Of a stretch of 64,000 bases of DNA, positions 32,107-40,952 are shown piece after piece. The translations under genes and the position numbers were made by a program. The notes under the pieces were generated by a model. The model saw only the letters and a program-made list of their open reading frames with translations, was not told the origin of the DNA and did not search any database. This DNA is from DAOTWY01 sp003696565 (GTDB lineage Bacteria; Chloroflexota; Anaerolineae; Aggregatilineales; Phototrophicaceae), in NCBI GenBank assembly GCA_034435635.1, contig DAOTWY010000017.1:31940-95939 (forward strand). Reading direction: 5' to 3'. The stretch's first letter is position 1. Every line of letters starts with the position of its first letter.

Positions 32107-35100
32107 ATGGCGGACAGCCTGTTTGATAATCGCTATCGGTATGATTATATCTACCCACGTGGACGCAGTGGAGAAACATTGCGAGCCGTAGATACCCAAC
32201 AAAATGATCGCCCGGTGGTGATTAAACGTCCAGCACCTAACGATGCCCCGCCTATTCGTGCCGGGCAAGAAGTCAGTATTTTAAATGAACGCAAAGCCTT
32301 AATACGCTTGGCTGGGCACCCTGTTTTGACTGAATTTTTGGCAGATGGTCAGTTTTTTGTAGGTGGAGTACCACATCAGTATATTGTCATCGAACGCGCT
32401 CAAGGCATGGTTGTGGCAGATACTGTGCTGACATTGGCACGCAACGGGGAACGAATCCCCGTTTTAGAAATGCTAATCATTGTCGATCATTTATTAGATT
32501 TATTAGAGGCTGCTCACCAGCAAGATATTGTTTACAACGATGTTGATGCCAAGCATTTATTCTGGAGCCGAGAGACTTATCGCCTTAAGGTGATTGATTG
32601 GGGAAATGCCGTCTTTTTGGATGGGGACGAGATTACCCCGCAGGGAATCAGCCGCCAGACTGATATTTTTCAGGTTGGGGAGTTATTATATTTTATCATG
32701 ACTGGTGGCAGGCGGGCGGATATACCACGCGATGCAGGGGATGATTTCCGTGTCGATTTTGGTGCGGATACTGATTCAATCGCCCCGTATTTACAACAAA
32801 TCATCAGCAAGGCATTGCATCCAAACACACGATTCCGTTATCGTACAGTTGAGGAATTACGACAGGCTTTAACGGAGTATCGCCGTCCACTGGAACGTGA
32901 GCGAGATACAACATTAAGCCATGTGAATGACCGTTTAAGGCGTGATTTAAGCAAGACAGAGTTAAAAGGACTGTTAGCAACGCTTGAGCCTGTTTTGAAA
33001 ATTGACCCAGGGTTTCCTGCTGCACGTAAAGCACACCAAGAGATACAAGATCGCCTGCGTGATTTGGAAGTTTCAGCGGATTTGGACGCGGTGCGAATTT
33101 ATATTGAAGGTAATAACTGGGCGCGGGCGGCAGATTTGCTCAATGAGTTGCGAGACAAAGCTGGACCACAAACATCGGCAAAAGTCGAGCTGTTATTAGA
33201 TTGTGGCATGCTGTTGTTGGATACACCTCAAACACCGCCCGCTGTTTTAGAAGCCATTGGAATGATTTTTGACGGGCACATCCCTAAAGCAGCACGCACC
33301 TTGTTGATCCACCCACCAACAAATGACAATGATCGCCGGATTCAGTGGTTATTAGCGGAACGCATCTCATCACGCATTCCAGAGATATTATTGTTACGCC
33401 CCAATCTTTATCGCATCGAATTAGCGTTAGAAAATTTAACAGGAGACGGTGCAAACCTCGCTGATGCGCGTCAGACACTTCAAGATATTAATGGACTGTT
33501 AGATGATCTACCTGGTCAAAGTATAACAGACCTATCACAGTTACGAGACGGGTACCGAATGCTTGTTGATCGTTTAACCACCCTGAACAAACTGCTTTCT
33601 ACCGTGATGGTGCAGCAACGGCTGACTAACGATCAACTGCCATTAAATGCCTTAGACCGCGCCTTAAATGCCGCGATGGCATTGGCAGATAACATTCATG
33701 TTATCGGTAAGCAAGCAGCCAGTAGCCCACGTGATGCGATGGTCGCATTGGATACCTGCAGGAGCATTGATCCAGCGATTTCGCTATGGGATAACATCGC
33801 CAAATTACTCAACACCTTGTATGACCTGTTACAGTCTTATCAAACTTACATTCCAGCAGCAGATGGCAGCGACTTAGAACGTTGGCTTAAAGACTCACGC
33901 AAGGATTTAATGCCGTTTTTGGAGCGTTTATTTGATGATTTGCTGATTGAGATGGTGGCTGGCTTAAAAACCGCTTCTGAAGCATGGCAAAACTATGCCG
34001 CGAATGCCGTGCAAGGCAACCGTGCTGGGGCATTACAAGCATTAGAGCAAGGGTCTTTAGCGGTTAACACTTTAAGCCCAACCCTTTCAAACTGGTTGAA
34101 TCAATTGAGGACAGTCATCAGCGGGGCGAATTATATTGAACGACATGCCATTTTTGGCGGGTTAGGGCGTGCCTTGGCAGATGGTTGGGAGGCGTTTGAT
34201 CGTGGGCGGTTGGTGGATGCCGAACAACTTGGGCAACGTGCCGTTGAAATTGCGAGTAATGAGGCAGAAGACTTTGCCGCACGTCGTCTTTTAAGACTAG
34301 CTGCTTTGATGCGTGAATGGGTGGAACGCGATTCAGTTAATAATGTAGCACGCACACGCTCAACTCTCAATGAAATTGAAAAACTTTATCAGCCGGATGA
34401 GATCAAAGTGCGGGATAGCTTCGCTGCTCAAATGCCCTCACATGAAACCTATCTTCGTGCTGTTAGTAAGGGGTTGATAGAACGATATGCACAGGAAAGC
34501 ACCCCAGCACGGCGTATCTTCTTCTCTAATGCTGTGCTATTAGGCACATTAGAAGCGCATGATGCCAAGCTGCAAAACGCGCTTTTTTGGCGAGACGTGG
34601 CAGCAAAAGCGTTAGGCGATTATGGCACTAGGCACCCAGCAAACCGTGCACTGGAGGAATTCGTCGCCAAACGACGGGAAATTAATACACTGGCAGAAGA
34701 ACTCAACCGACTTAACGGGCAACATGCACTCGATCATCTGGCAGCGGTACGTCGTCGTTTAGAAGACAGCACACAAGCAAAATTATTTGCGCCCGCTGCA
34801 CAAAGTATCCGTGAGCTAGAGATGGCTCTGCGCGATTGGGCAGATGGCGAGTTCCGCAGTGCAGGGATGAAGCTAGAAAACGCAATCAAGGGATTAAATG
34901 AAGCTGAACAAGCGGCTGATATTGACCTACGGCACTACCTGGATTGGTTGGTAGATTTACAACAAACAGCGGCAGAATTGCATACAATCAATCGACAAAT
35001 GCGCCAGACCATTGACCGCCGCCCCAGCGAGCCGGTAGAAAGTATCTTGGAGGCTCATCGTCGCCTGGCACAAATAACTGAGCAAATGCTTGGAGAAGGA

Positions 35101-36450
35101 ATCGCAGCACAGCTCAAACAATGGCGAGATACTTACGAACAATTTTTGGCAGTCTATACCGATCAATCCATCCGGCGTAGTGGACGATTAGCCCGTTTTA
35201 ATGAACTGTTCAAAGCGATGTTTATTGATCGCCATCCGGCGTATCCACTTTATCGGCATTGGTATGACCTGACAGAAAGCGCGCCAGAATTTCCTGCACC
35301 ACCCACTAATGAGCCAACACCACGCTTATCTGATGAGGAGGAGCCGGCAGAGGCATTTGTCGCTAATTATGAAGGCTCACGTTATGCTGATGATGCCCCA
35401 ATGGGGCTTAAACTACGTTGGAAATATTGGCTACCGGTTTTGGCGGTGATCGCAGCATTAGGAGCAATTGTATTGTCTGTCGTCTTAGATCAGCCTGATG
35501 ACGATCCGCTGGCGGGTATCCCGGTGACGATTTCTGACACACCACATGCCACACAAATTGCACTGAACGAAACCATGACCGCCAATGATGAAGTGATGCC
35601 CACGGTTACATCACGCGCAGTGTCTTTAACAGATGATGCGAATAATCCAATTAGCTTAATTACACCGACATTGATTACGCCAATTGCGCGTGAGACCAAC
35701 ACACCGCTGCCAACGCATACGCCGTCAATGCCGCCTAGCCCAACACCAAGCCTAACACGTACACCAACACAGACCCCTTCTGCAACCAACACACCAACAC
35801 CTACAAACACCCCCACACCAACCCAAACGCCGATTCCAACTTTGCCGCCACAAGGCTTACAAGGGTGGCAAGATTTATTGGCGTTAACCACCCGTTTAGA
35901 TGAACTCCCGTGGGATGAGGAAGTGTTTATGCCAATGGGGGGGAGCTGGCAGCTCGGGCAATCAGCAGCCGGCGAAGGCGGTTGGCTAGAAATTGTGATG
36001 CCTGCCAGTATTCTAGATGAATATTATGGCAATGTTGCACCGTCACGCATCCGCCGAACAGAAGCCACACTGTCCTTTGTGACGTTTAATCCATCTGTGT
36101 TAGATTTGCAAGAGGTCGAGTTTGGCGTTTTGTTGCGTAGTGTTAATGATCCAAATATACAGGTCGGTTTGCTGATTCAGGTAGTTGACTTAAACTCAGT
36201 CAATCTGTTTTTAATTGATGCAGAAGGTAACCGTGACCTGATTGCTCTGCGCTCTGTTAATGCCATTAATCCCCGTGTTCGTTTAGAACGCAACGCCATT
36301 GACGGTGATGTGACAGTGTTTTTCGATGATTTTCAGATTGGTGGGGAGATTGCGTTTGTATTGCCAGAAGCAGCTGTAGAACCCGTGTTATTCGTCAATG
36401 ATGGCGGCGTGCTGATTAGTGTTTTGAACTGGCGAATTGGGTTGCAATAA
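32107..36450 (+). CDS. Very large kinase-like membrane receptor with degenerate catalytic loop
   Basis: A 1447-residue protein. The N-terminal kinase-like domain (about 1-270) keeps the ATP lysine (Lys40, VVIK) and a catalytic Asp (Asp145), but the HRDxKxxN loop reads YNDVDAKH and DFG reads DWG (164-166). A very long helical region (about 280-1090) has TPR-like and coiled stretches. One membrane helix follows (about 1107-1129), then a Thr/Pro stalk (about 1188-1248, TPTPTNTPTPTQTP-type) and an outside jelly-roll or concanavalin-like domain (1250-1447). ATG 32107 has AGGAGG; the frame extends to 32005. This looks like a sensor that reports an outside signal through a kinase or pseudokinase; activity is uncertain. 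Confidence 0.87.
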   Translation: MADSLFDNRYRYDYIYPRGRSGETLRAVDTQQNDRPVVIKRPAPNDAPPIRAGQEVSILNERKALIRLAGHPVLTEFLADGQFFVGGVPHQYIVIERAQGMVVADTVLTLARNGERIPVLEMLIIVDHLLDLLEAAHQQDIVYNDVDAKHLFWSRETYRLKVIDWGNAVFLDGDEITPQGISRQTDIFQVGELLYFIMTGGRRADIPRDAGDDFRVDFGADTDSIAPYLQQIISKALHPNTRFRYRTVEELRQALTEYRRPLERERDTTLSHVNDRLRRDLSKTELKGLLATLEPVLKIDPGFPAARKAHQEIQDRLRDLEVSADLDAVRIYIEGNNWARAADLLNELRDKAGPQTSAKVELLLDCGMLLLDTPQTPPAVLEAIGMIFDGHIPKAARTLLIHPPTNDNDRRIQWLLAERISSRIPEILLLRPNLYRIELALENLTGDGANLADARQTLQDINGLLDDLPGQSITDLSQLRDGYRMLVDRLTTLNKLLSTVMVQQRLTNDQLPLNALDRALNAAMALADNIHVIGKQAASSPRDAMVALDTCRSIDPAISLWDNIAKLLNTLYDLLQSYQTYIPAADGSDLERWLKDSRKDLMPFLERLFDDLLIEMVAGLKTASEAWQNYAANAVQGNRAGALQALEQGSLAVNTLSPTLSNWLNQLRTVISGANYIERHAIFGGLGRALADGWEAFDRGRLVDAEQLGQRAVEIASNEAEDFAARRLLRLAALMREWVERDSVNNVARTRSTLNEIEKLYQPDEIKVRDSFAAQMPSHETYLRAVSKGLIERYAQESTPARRIFFSNAVLLGTLEAHDAKLQNALFWRDVAAKALGDYGTRHPANRALEEFVAKRREINTLAEELNRLNGQHALDHLAAVRRRLEDSTQAKLFAPAAQSIRELEMALRDWADGEFRSAGMKLENAIKGLNEAEQAADIDLRHYLDWLVDLQQTAAELHTINRQMRQTIDRRPSEPVESILEAHRRLAQITEQMLGEGIAAQLKQWRDTYEQFLAVYTDQSIRRSGRLARFNELFKAMFIDRHPAYPLYRHWYDLTESAPEFPAPPTNEPTPRLSDEEEPAEAFVANYEGSRYADDAPMGLKLRWKYWLPVLAVIAALGAIVLSVVLDQPDDDPLAGIPVTISDTPHATQIALNETMTANDEVMPTVTSRAVSLTDDANNPISLITPTLITPIARETNTPLPTHTPSMPPSPTPSLTRTPTQTPSATNTPTPTNTPTPTQTPIPTLPPQGLQGWQDLLALTTRLDELPWDEEVFMPMGGSWQLGQSAAGEGGWLEIVMPASILDEYYGNVAPSRIRRTEATLSFVTFNPSVLDLQEVEFGVLLRSVNDPNIQVGLLIQVVDLNSVNLFLIDAEGNRDLIALRSVNAINPRVRLERNAIDGDVTVFFDDFQIGGEIAFVLPEAAVEPVLFVNDGGVLISVLNWRIGLQ

Positions 36451-36545
36451 CGTTCAACGGGCTACCGTGTTAGGCATCCAGCGGATAGACACAATTTGCT
36501 CATGGCAGTGCCTATGACAATGTTATGATTTCTGTCATCAATCAT

Positions 36546-36574
36546 TTGACACTGACCTAAAGATGACTTAAACT
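36546..36574 (+). promoter_or_regulatory. Promoter for the mini-ORF unit
   Basis: TTGACA (36546-36551) is a perfect -35. After 17 bp, TAAACT (36569-36574) matches four of six -10 bases. A start near 36581 gives a transcript of about 140 nt to the terminator. Confidence 0.55.
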
Positions 36575-36639
36575 ACAGTTATCTTTTTAAAAGCGGTGTT
36601 TAATCAATAACTATCCGCTATTTTAGCAGGGAGGTTTTG

Positions 36640-36678
36640 ATGAAAATTCCTTTCGCAATTAATAAAGACGCAGATTAG
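36640..36678 (+). CDS. 12-codon open frame with a strong ribosome site
   Basis: ATG AAA ATT CCT TTC GCA ATT then five codons and TAG: the peptide is MKIPFAINKDAD. GGGAGG (about 36629-36634) stands 5 nt before the ATG, as good as any ribosome site in the window. The stop is 2 nt before a terminator hairpin. There is no longer frame upstream, because a TAA at 36601 closes it. It may be a leader peptide that controls entry into the SWIM gene or a free tiny peptide. It lacks a run of one amino acid, so it is not a classical amino-acid attenuator. Confidence 0.45.
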   Translation: MKIPFAINKDAD

Positions 36679-36679
36679 C

Positions 36680-36720
36680 ACACGCGGCAAGCGCAACCCC
36701 TGCCGCGTGTTTGTTTTTAT
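36680..36720 (+). terminator. Intrinsic terminator after the mini-ORF
   Basis: ACACGCGGCA (36680-36689) pairs perfectly with TGCCGCGTGT (36701-36710) around an 11-nt loop, followed by TTGTTTTTAT. It lies 36 bp before the SWIM gene start, so either the SWIM gene depends on read-through or it has its own promoter. Confidence 0.8.
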
Positions 36721-36755
36721 ATACACAATTTAGAGTTATTAGGAGGAACTTCAAA

Positions 36756-37268
36756 ATGGATTACAGCATAATTAGCAAAATCCAAAAGGCAAAGGAATAT
36801 GCAGAAGACCCCAGTCGTGTTACCTTCAATAGTTTGGAGATTGAATTCCGCGGGAACAACAACACCTACAGAGTCACACTTGGACCAGATGGCTGGCAAT
36901 GCACTTGCCCTGGTTTTCAAACTTATGGGATTTGCCCACATATTATGACATTAGAAAAATTATTTACGCCTATGCTCAAGCGTGAACGGCTACCTTATGC
37001 GCCTGGGCAAAATATTGTGAGCGACGTGGAAAAAGCCAATCAATATGCTCATGAGACTGATCGCATCCGTTTCATCTCATTTGAGGCGACTTTTAGAGGC
37101 GGACACAATACCTATCATGTCACTTATCATGATGGCAAATGGAACTGTGATAATCCATATTTCCAGAGCAGAGGTGTATGCAGCAATACAATGGCGATGG
37201 AAAAATTGCTCAAGGGTATGGTTAAACCTGTGTTTTTAGTACAAGAATCACAACAATCTGTGGAATAA
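36756..37268 (+). CDS. Protein with one intact and one degenerate SWIM zinc finger
   Basis: A 170-residue protein made of two repeats of about 85 residues, each with a helix, a beta hairpin and a SWIM motif. Repeat 1 has CxCx8CxH complete (Cys49, Cys51, Cys60, His62; CTCPGFQTYGICPH). Repeat 2 has Cys131-Asp-Asn133 and Cys142-Ser-Asn144, so the second Cys and the His are both Asn and zinc binding is probably lost. SWIM fingers bind DNA or proteins. ATG 36756 with AGGAGG is the start; the frame to 36711 starts inside the terminator's T run. It is preceded by the mini-ORF/terminator unit. Confidence 0.85.
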   Translation: MDYSIISKIQKAKEYAEDPSRVTFNSLEIEFRGNNNTYRVTLGPDGWQCTCPGFQTYGICPHIMTLEKLFTPMLKRERLPYAPGQNIVSDVEKANQYAHETDRIRFISFEATFRGGHNTYHVTYHDGKWNCDNPYFQSRGVCSNTMAMEKLLKGMVKPVFLVQESQQSVE

Positions 37269-37286
37269 ATTGATTTGATTAAAAAG

Positions 37287-37316
37287 TTGTCTGGATGTCC
37301 TTGTGCGTGCTATAAT
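37287..37316 (+). promoter_or_regulatory. Promoter of the oligopeptide ATPase operon
   Basis: TTGTCT (37287-37292) and a perfect TATAAT (37311-37316) are spaced 18 bp. The start of transcription would be about 190 nt before the first gene. The rest of the 37269-37514 gap is AT-rich, with no gene visible. Confidence 0.6.
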
Positions 37317-37514
37317 CCACCCGTTGAGGTAGTTACGTGCAAGGATTTTTTGATATATTCAAATATTCTAAAAATTTTTTGTGAAAAATAACCATAGCAA
37401 CAGTCAATCTCTCAACACTTCTCCGCGTTGACAAGTTTGATTTTATGAAGCAAACTGGTTAACCTATCAAAATTAAGTTGTAATAATTAGGTTTGGTTTA
37501 AGGAGGGAATTCCC

Positions 37515-38528
37515 TTGGGCGTATTAATGGAGGTCAGAGACCTCGTCACACGGTTTTATACGCAAGAAGGGACAGTTTATGCCGTAAACGGTGTGTCTTA
37601 TGATTTACAAGAAGGTGAGACACTCGGTATCGTCGGTGAAAGCGGCAGCGGCAAAAGTGTCCATGCACTATCAATTATGGGGTTGATCCCCCAGCCCCCA
37701 GGTAAGATTGAATCTGGCTCGGTGATGTTCCAGGGACGTGACCTGTTAAAACTCTCGCGGGATCAGATGCGCCTGGTACGTGGGGCAGAGATCGCCATGA
37801 TCTTCCAAGACCCAATGACATCACTTAATCCTGTTTTGAAGATCGGCACGCAATTAACCGAAGGGTTAAAGTTACACCTGGGAATGACCCAAAGCCAAGC
37901 CGAAAACCGGGCGGCTGAACTGTTAGATATGGTGGGTATCCCAGATGCTCGCAAACGTTTAGATGCTTATCCGCATCAATTTTCCGGTGGGATGCGCCAG
38001 CGTGTTATGATTGCCATTGGGTTATCTTGTAATCCCAAATTGTTGATTGCAGATGAACCAACAACCGCCCTGGATGTAACAATTCAAGCACAAATTATTG
38101 AGTTAATTAAACAGCTCAAAGAAGAGTTAGGCATGGCAATCATCTGGATTACCCATGATCTGGGTGTTGTTGCTGGGATCGCCGATACCCTTCAGGTGAT
38201 GTATGGCGGGATGATCTTAGAGCGTGGTCCAATCAAGGCAGTGATGCATAACCCACACAATGCATATACACTTGGGTTGATGAACTCTCTACCGCGTTTA
38301 GATGAAGATGGAAACCGGCGGTTACAACAGATTGAAGGCTCACCGCCAGATATGCGCATTGAGCCAGTGGGTGATCCTTTTGCACCACGTAATCCTTATG
38401 CAACCGAACGTTGCTTTAAAGAGCGTCCCCCGCTGCGTCAAGTAGAAGGCAGTGCAGAAGGTCATTTAGTTGCGGCATGGTATGATTTACCCGCCGTACT
38501 AAAAGCGGAGGCAGCTCAAAATGGATAG
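37515..38528 (+). CDS. Oligopeptide/dipeptide ABC transporter ATPase, OppD/DppD type
   Basis: A 337-residue cytosolic ATPase of peptide importers. Walker A is [12 protein letters not shown], signature [12 protein letters not shown], Walker [13 protein letters not shown] and the H-loop WITHDLG. The C-terminal oligo_HPY extension with CxxxxP-type ligand pair ([10 protein letters not shown]) is short. The start is TTG 37515 with AGGAGGG 7 nt upstream; ATG 37527 is an alternative. It overlaps the next ATPase by 8 bp. No permease or binding-protein gene is in the window, so its membrane partner must be encoded elsewhere. Confidence 0.93.
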   Translation: MGVLMEVRDLVTRFYTQEGTVYAVNGVSYDLQEGETLGIVGESGSGKSVHALSIMGLIPQPPGKIESGSVMFQGRDLLKLSRDQMRLVRGAEIAMIFQDPMTSLNPVLKIGTQLTEGLKLHLGMTQSQAENRAAELLDMVGIPDARKRLDAYPHQFSGGMRQRVMIAIGLSCNPKLLIADEPTTALDVTIQAQIIELIKQLKEELGMAIIWITHDLGVVAGIADTLQVMYGGMILERGPIKAVMHNPHNAYTLGLMNSLPRLDEDGNRRLQQIEGSPPDMRIEPVGDPFAPRNPYATERCFKERPPLRQVEGSAEGHLVAAWYDLPAVLKAEAAQNG

Positions 38529-39558
38529 TGTCGTTGGAAGTAAGGTCATGCAGCAACAAGAACAAACACAAAACGAAGATCGTGAAGTTATTTTAAGTGT
38601 TCGGGGTTTGAAGAAGCACTTCCCTATTACAGCCGGGATCGTGATCCAACGTCAGGTTGGCGCGGTTAAAGCGGTAGATGGGGTTGATTTTGATGTTTAC
38701 AAGGGTGAAACGCTCGGCTTGGTAGGTGAATCCGGTTGTGGTAAAAGCACCACCGGACGGACTATCTTGCAGTTATACCGTCCAACCGCTGGCTCGGTGG
38801 TGTTTGAAGGCAAAGAACTAACAACAATGCGTGGTAATGAACTGCGTCAAATGCGCCGCCGGATGCAAATCATCTTCCAAGACCCGTTTGCCTCCCTCAA
38901 CCCCCGTATGACCGTTGGGAACATCGTCTCTGAACCGCTTTTAGTTCATAATGTTATGAGCAAAAATGAGCGTAAAGAATATGTTAGCCACCTGCTGGAA
39001 AAAGTGGGGCTGAATCCTTTTTATATCAACCGTTACCCACATGAGTTTTCCGGTGGGCAACGCCAACGTATTGGTATCGCCCGCGCATTAGCTTTAAATC
39101 CATCCTTCATTGTAGCGGATGAACCCATCTCTGCCTTGGACGTATCTATTCAGGCGCAAGTGGTAAACTTATTAGAAGACCTACAACAAGAATTAAACCT
39201 AACTTATCTATTTATTGCACATGACCTGAGTATGGTGCGCCATATTTGTGATCGTGTGGCGGTGATGTATTTAGGCAAAGTGGTAGAAATTGGACCGACC
39301 AATCTGGTATATGATAACCCATTACACCCCTACACTCAGGCTCTTTTATCTGCTGTGCCAGTACCAGACCCAGAAGTTGAAGAAAAACGCCGCCGGATCA
39401 TCCTGACAGGAGACGTGCCAAGCCCAGCAAACCCGCCGCAGGGATGCAACTTCAGCACCCGTTGCCCTGTGAGCTTTGATTTATGCTATCAAGAACCAGA
39501 CCCGCCCCTGATTGAAGCAGAACCTGGGCATTTTGTTGCTTGCCATCGCGTTTTATAA
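38521..39558 (+). CDS. Oligopeptide/dipeptide ABC transporter ATPase, OppF/DppF type
   Basis: A 345-residue ATPase, partner of the preceding gene. Walker A is [12 protein letters not shown], signature [12 protein letters not shown], Walker [13 protein letters not shown] and H-loop FIAHDLS. The C-terminal oligo_HPY domain carries the cluster of Cys that may hold an iron-sulphur or metal site ([15 protein letters not shown]). With OppD it would drive uptake of peptides or related solutes. It ends in a strong terminator. A Gln/Glu-rich N-terminal tail of about 20 residues precedes the fold. Confidence 0.93.
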   Translation: MDSVVGSKVMQQQEQTQNEDREVILSVRGLKKHFPITAGIVIQRQVGAVKAVDGVDFDVYKGETLGLVGESGCGKSTTGRTILQLYRPTAGSVVFEGKELTTMRGNELRQMRRRMQIIFQDPFASLNPRMTVGNIVSEPLLVHNVMSKNERKEYVSHLLEKVGLNPFYINRYPHEFSGGQRQRIGIARALALNPSFIVADEPISALDVSIQAQVVNLLEDLQQELNLTYLFIAHDLSMVRHICDRVAVMYLGKVVEIGPTNLVYDNPLHPYTQALLSAVPVPDPEVEEKRRRIILTGDVPSPANPPQGCNFSTRCPVSFDLCYQEPDPPLIEAEPGHFVACHRVL

Positions 39559-39566
39559 AGCGTTTG

Positions 39567-39595
39567 AAGGGACGTGAGGTATCATGTCCCTTTTT
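39567..39595 (+). terminator. Terminator after the ATPase pair
   Basis: AAGGGACGTGA pairs with TCATGTCCCTT (11 bp with one G-T pair) around GGTA, followed by TTTC. It stands 8 bp after the oppF-type stop. Confidence 0.85.
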
Positions 39596-39610
39596 CATTT
39601 CATGATTTAA

Positions 39611-40174
39611 TTAACTAGAAAAAACCATAACCCCCTGCAACAAAAGCGGCAGCGTCATAATTTGCCACCAGGGTGATCCATGATCTGCTAAGTGCCCCAT
39701 AAAATGCACGCGCAGGTTATGGGCTAAAGCCAGTTGAACAGTGGACATTAACGGACTCTCCGGCGGTAAAAACCAGGTCGTACAGCTTTCTTTCAGGTCT
39801 GTTGCTAAGCCATGATTAAACACCGGTTTGGTATAATTGGCAGTTTTCGCCGGTGCATCAACCAAAAGTGGGTGCCCACCAAGATACAAAATAGCCCCAG
39901 AATAATTAAAATGAATAGCATCAATATACCCCCCTACACACACAGACCCATCCCAATCTAGGTTATCTGGCTGCCAGCGCAAACGCACTAAAGCTGTGCC
40001 GTCCTCCCCGCCCCAAAATAATGTGATAACGGATGAGGGGACATCCAACGTAAACAACCCATATTCCCCTTCAATGGGGAAAGTTCCACCCGCACCTTGA
40101 ATATATAGCATCTGTTGAGCAGCCGGGGGAATCGTCCAGTGTTGTGTGAGTTGCCCACTCATTTCATCATTCAT
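39611..40174 (-). CDS. Protein of unknown function
   Basis: A 187-residue soluble protein, beta-rich, with several aromatic and Gly residues (GGTFPIEGEYGLFTLDVP and FWGGEDGTALVRLRW). I recognise no family. A Cys (SVCVGGYIDAIHFNYSG) and a second Cys (ESCTTWFLPPE) could make a bridge or metal site but this is a guess. The start is unclear: GTG 40186, ATG 40174 and ATG 40162 are in frame; 40174 has GGAG at 11 nt. It is divergent from the PAP2-type gene and convergent with the ATPase operon. Confidence 0.65.
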   Translation of the reverse strand: MNDEMSGQLTQHWTIPPAAQQMLYIQGAGGTFPIEGEYGLFTLDVPSSVITLFWGGEDGTALVRLRWQPDNLDWDGSVCVGGYIDAIHFNYSGAILYLGGHPLLVDAPAKTANYTKPVFNHGLATDLKESCTTWFLPPESPLMSTVQLALAHNLRVHFMGHLADHGSPWWQIMTLPLLLQGVMVFSS

Positions 40175-40262
40175 TAATTTGCGCACTCCATATCTTAAGC
40201 TTAGTTTAGGTTATCTTAACGCGCATGTGTTATATTGAAAATAGAAAGTGCAGGAGCGTCTT

Positions 40263-40865
40263 ATGCGGATTAAAAATTTTCATTATGAACTTAGTTGGGC
40301 AAGGTTAGTTTCCGATATTTTAAGCCCGCCGATTGTTTGGGCGTTATTAGCATTTCCAATCGCGTTTAGAGAGGCAGATTCTGTACAAGAAGCACTTCGC
40401 TGGGCAAGTATTTATATCTTTTTGGTTTGTGTGGTGCCAATTCTATTCATTTTTTGGATGGTTAAACGGGGTAGCATCACGGATATTCACATGAAAATCC
40501 GTAGACAACGCATCCGTCCTTTTTTAGTTTCGTTGTTTAGCACAGGGCTGGCATGGGGCGTTTTAAGATTAATGGGTGCCCCTAGTATGATACTCATGTT
40601 AGCTTTGTTCAGCCTTATTCAACTCGCCGTGATGACCTTCATCACATTAGTGTGGCAAATCAGCATTCATGCCATCAGTATCAGCGGCGCAACAGTTGCA
40701 CTTGCTGTGCTTTTTGGCTCCATCCCTGCGTTGCTAAGCACACCAACCATCTTCATTGTGGGCGCAGCACGCATAAAACTTAAGCGGCACACACCTGCTC
40801 AAGTTCTAGCGGGCACATTAGTTGGCATTATTATCCCCTTAGCATTGTTCGTCTTCATACTATAA
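40263..40865 (+). CDS. PAP2-type membrane phosphatase-like protein
   Basis: A 200-residue membrane protein with five to six helices. A KX6RP motif is visible (K-IRRQRI-RP, residues about 78-86), the PSGH position reads SIHA, and the last motif reads AR-IKLKR-H-TPA-Q, matching SRX5HX3D with Gln for the final Asp. That is the order and spacing of the PAP2 (lipid phosphate phosphatase) family, so it may hydrolyse isoprenyl or lipid phosphates, but the altered central motif makes activity uncertain. ATG 40263 has AGGAG 6 nt upstream; the frame starts at GTG 40248. Confidence 0.68.
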   Translation: MRIKNFHYELSWARLVSDILSPPIVWALLAFPIAFREADSVQEALRWASIYIFLVCVVPILFIFWMVKRGSITDIHMKIRRQRIRPFLVSLFSTGLAWGVLRLMGAPSMILMLALFSLIQLAVMTFITLVWQISIHAISISGATVALAVLFGSIPALLSTPTIFIVGAARIKLKRHTPAQVLAGTLVGIIIPLALFVFIL

Positions 40866-40952
40866 AGTCGGGCAATCGTTGGGGAATCGACTTGGAAAGA
40901 AATCTCTTTCGTTTTATAGTTTGTTACAGAGGTGCAATCACAAAGACAAACT

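Noticed and set aside
35670..35850. ACACC-rich tract as a DNA repeat
   Set aside because: It encodes the Thr/Pro stalk of the kinase-like receptor; the repeat is explained by the protein.
35490..35891. 133-residue Gly/Val-rich antisense frame over the stalk
   Set aside because: It is the mirror of low-complexity Thr/Pro codons and has no support of its own.
36711..36755. Upstream start for the SWIM protein
   Set aside because: It begins in the T run of the terminator and lacks a ribosome site; ATG 36756 has AGGAGG.
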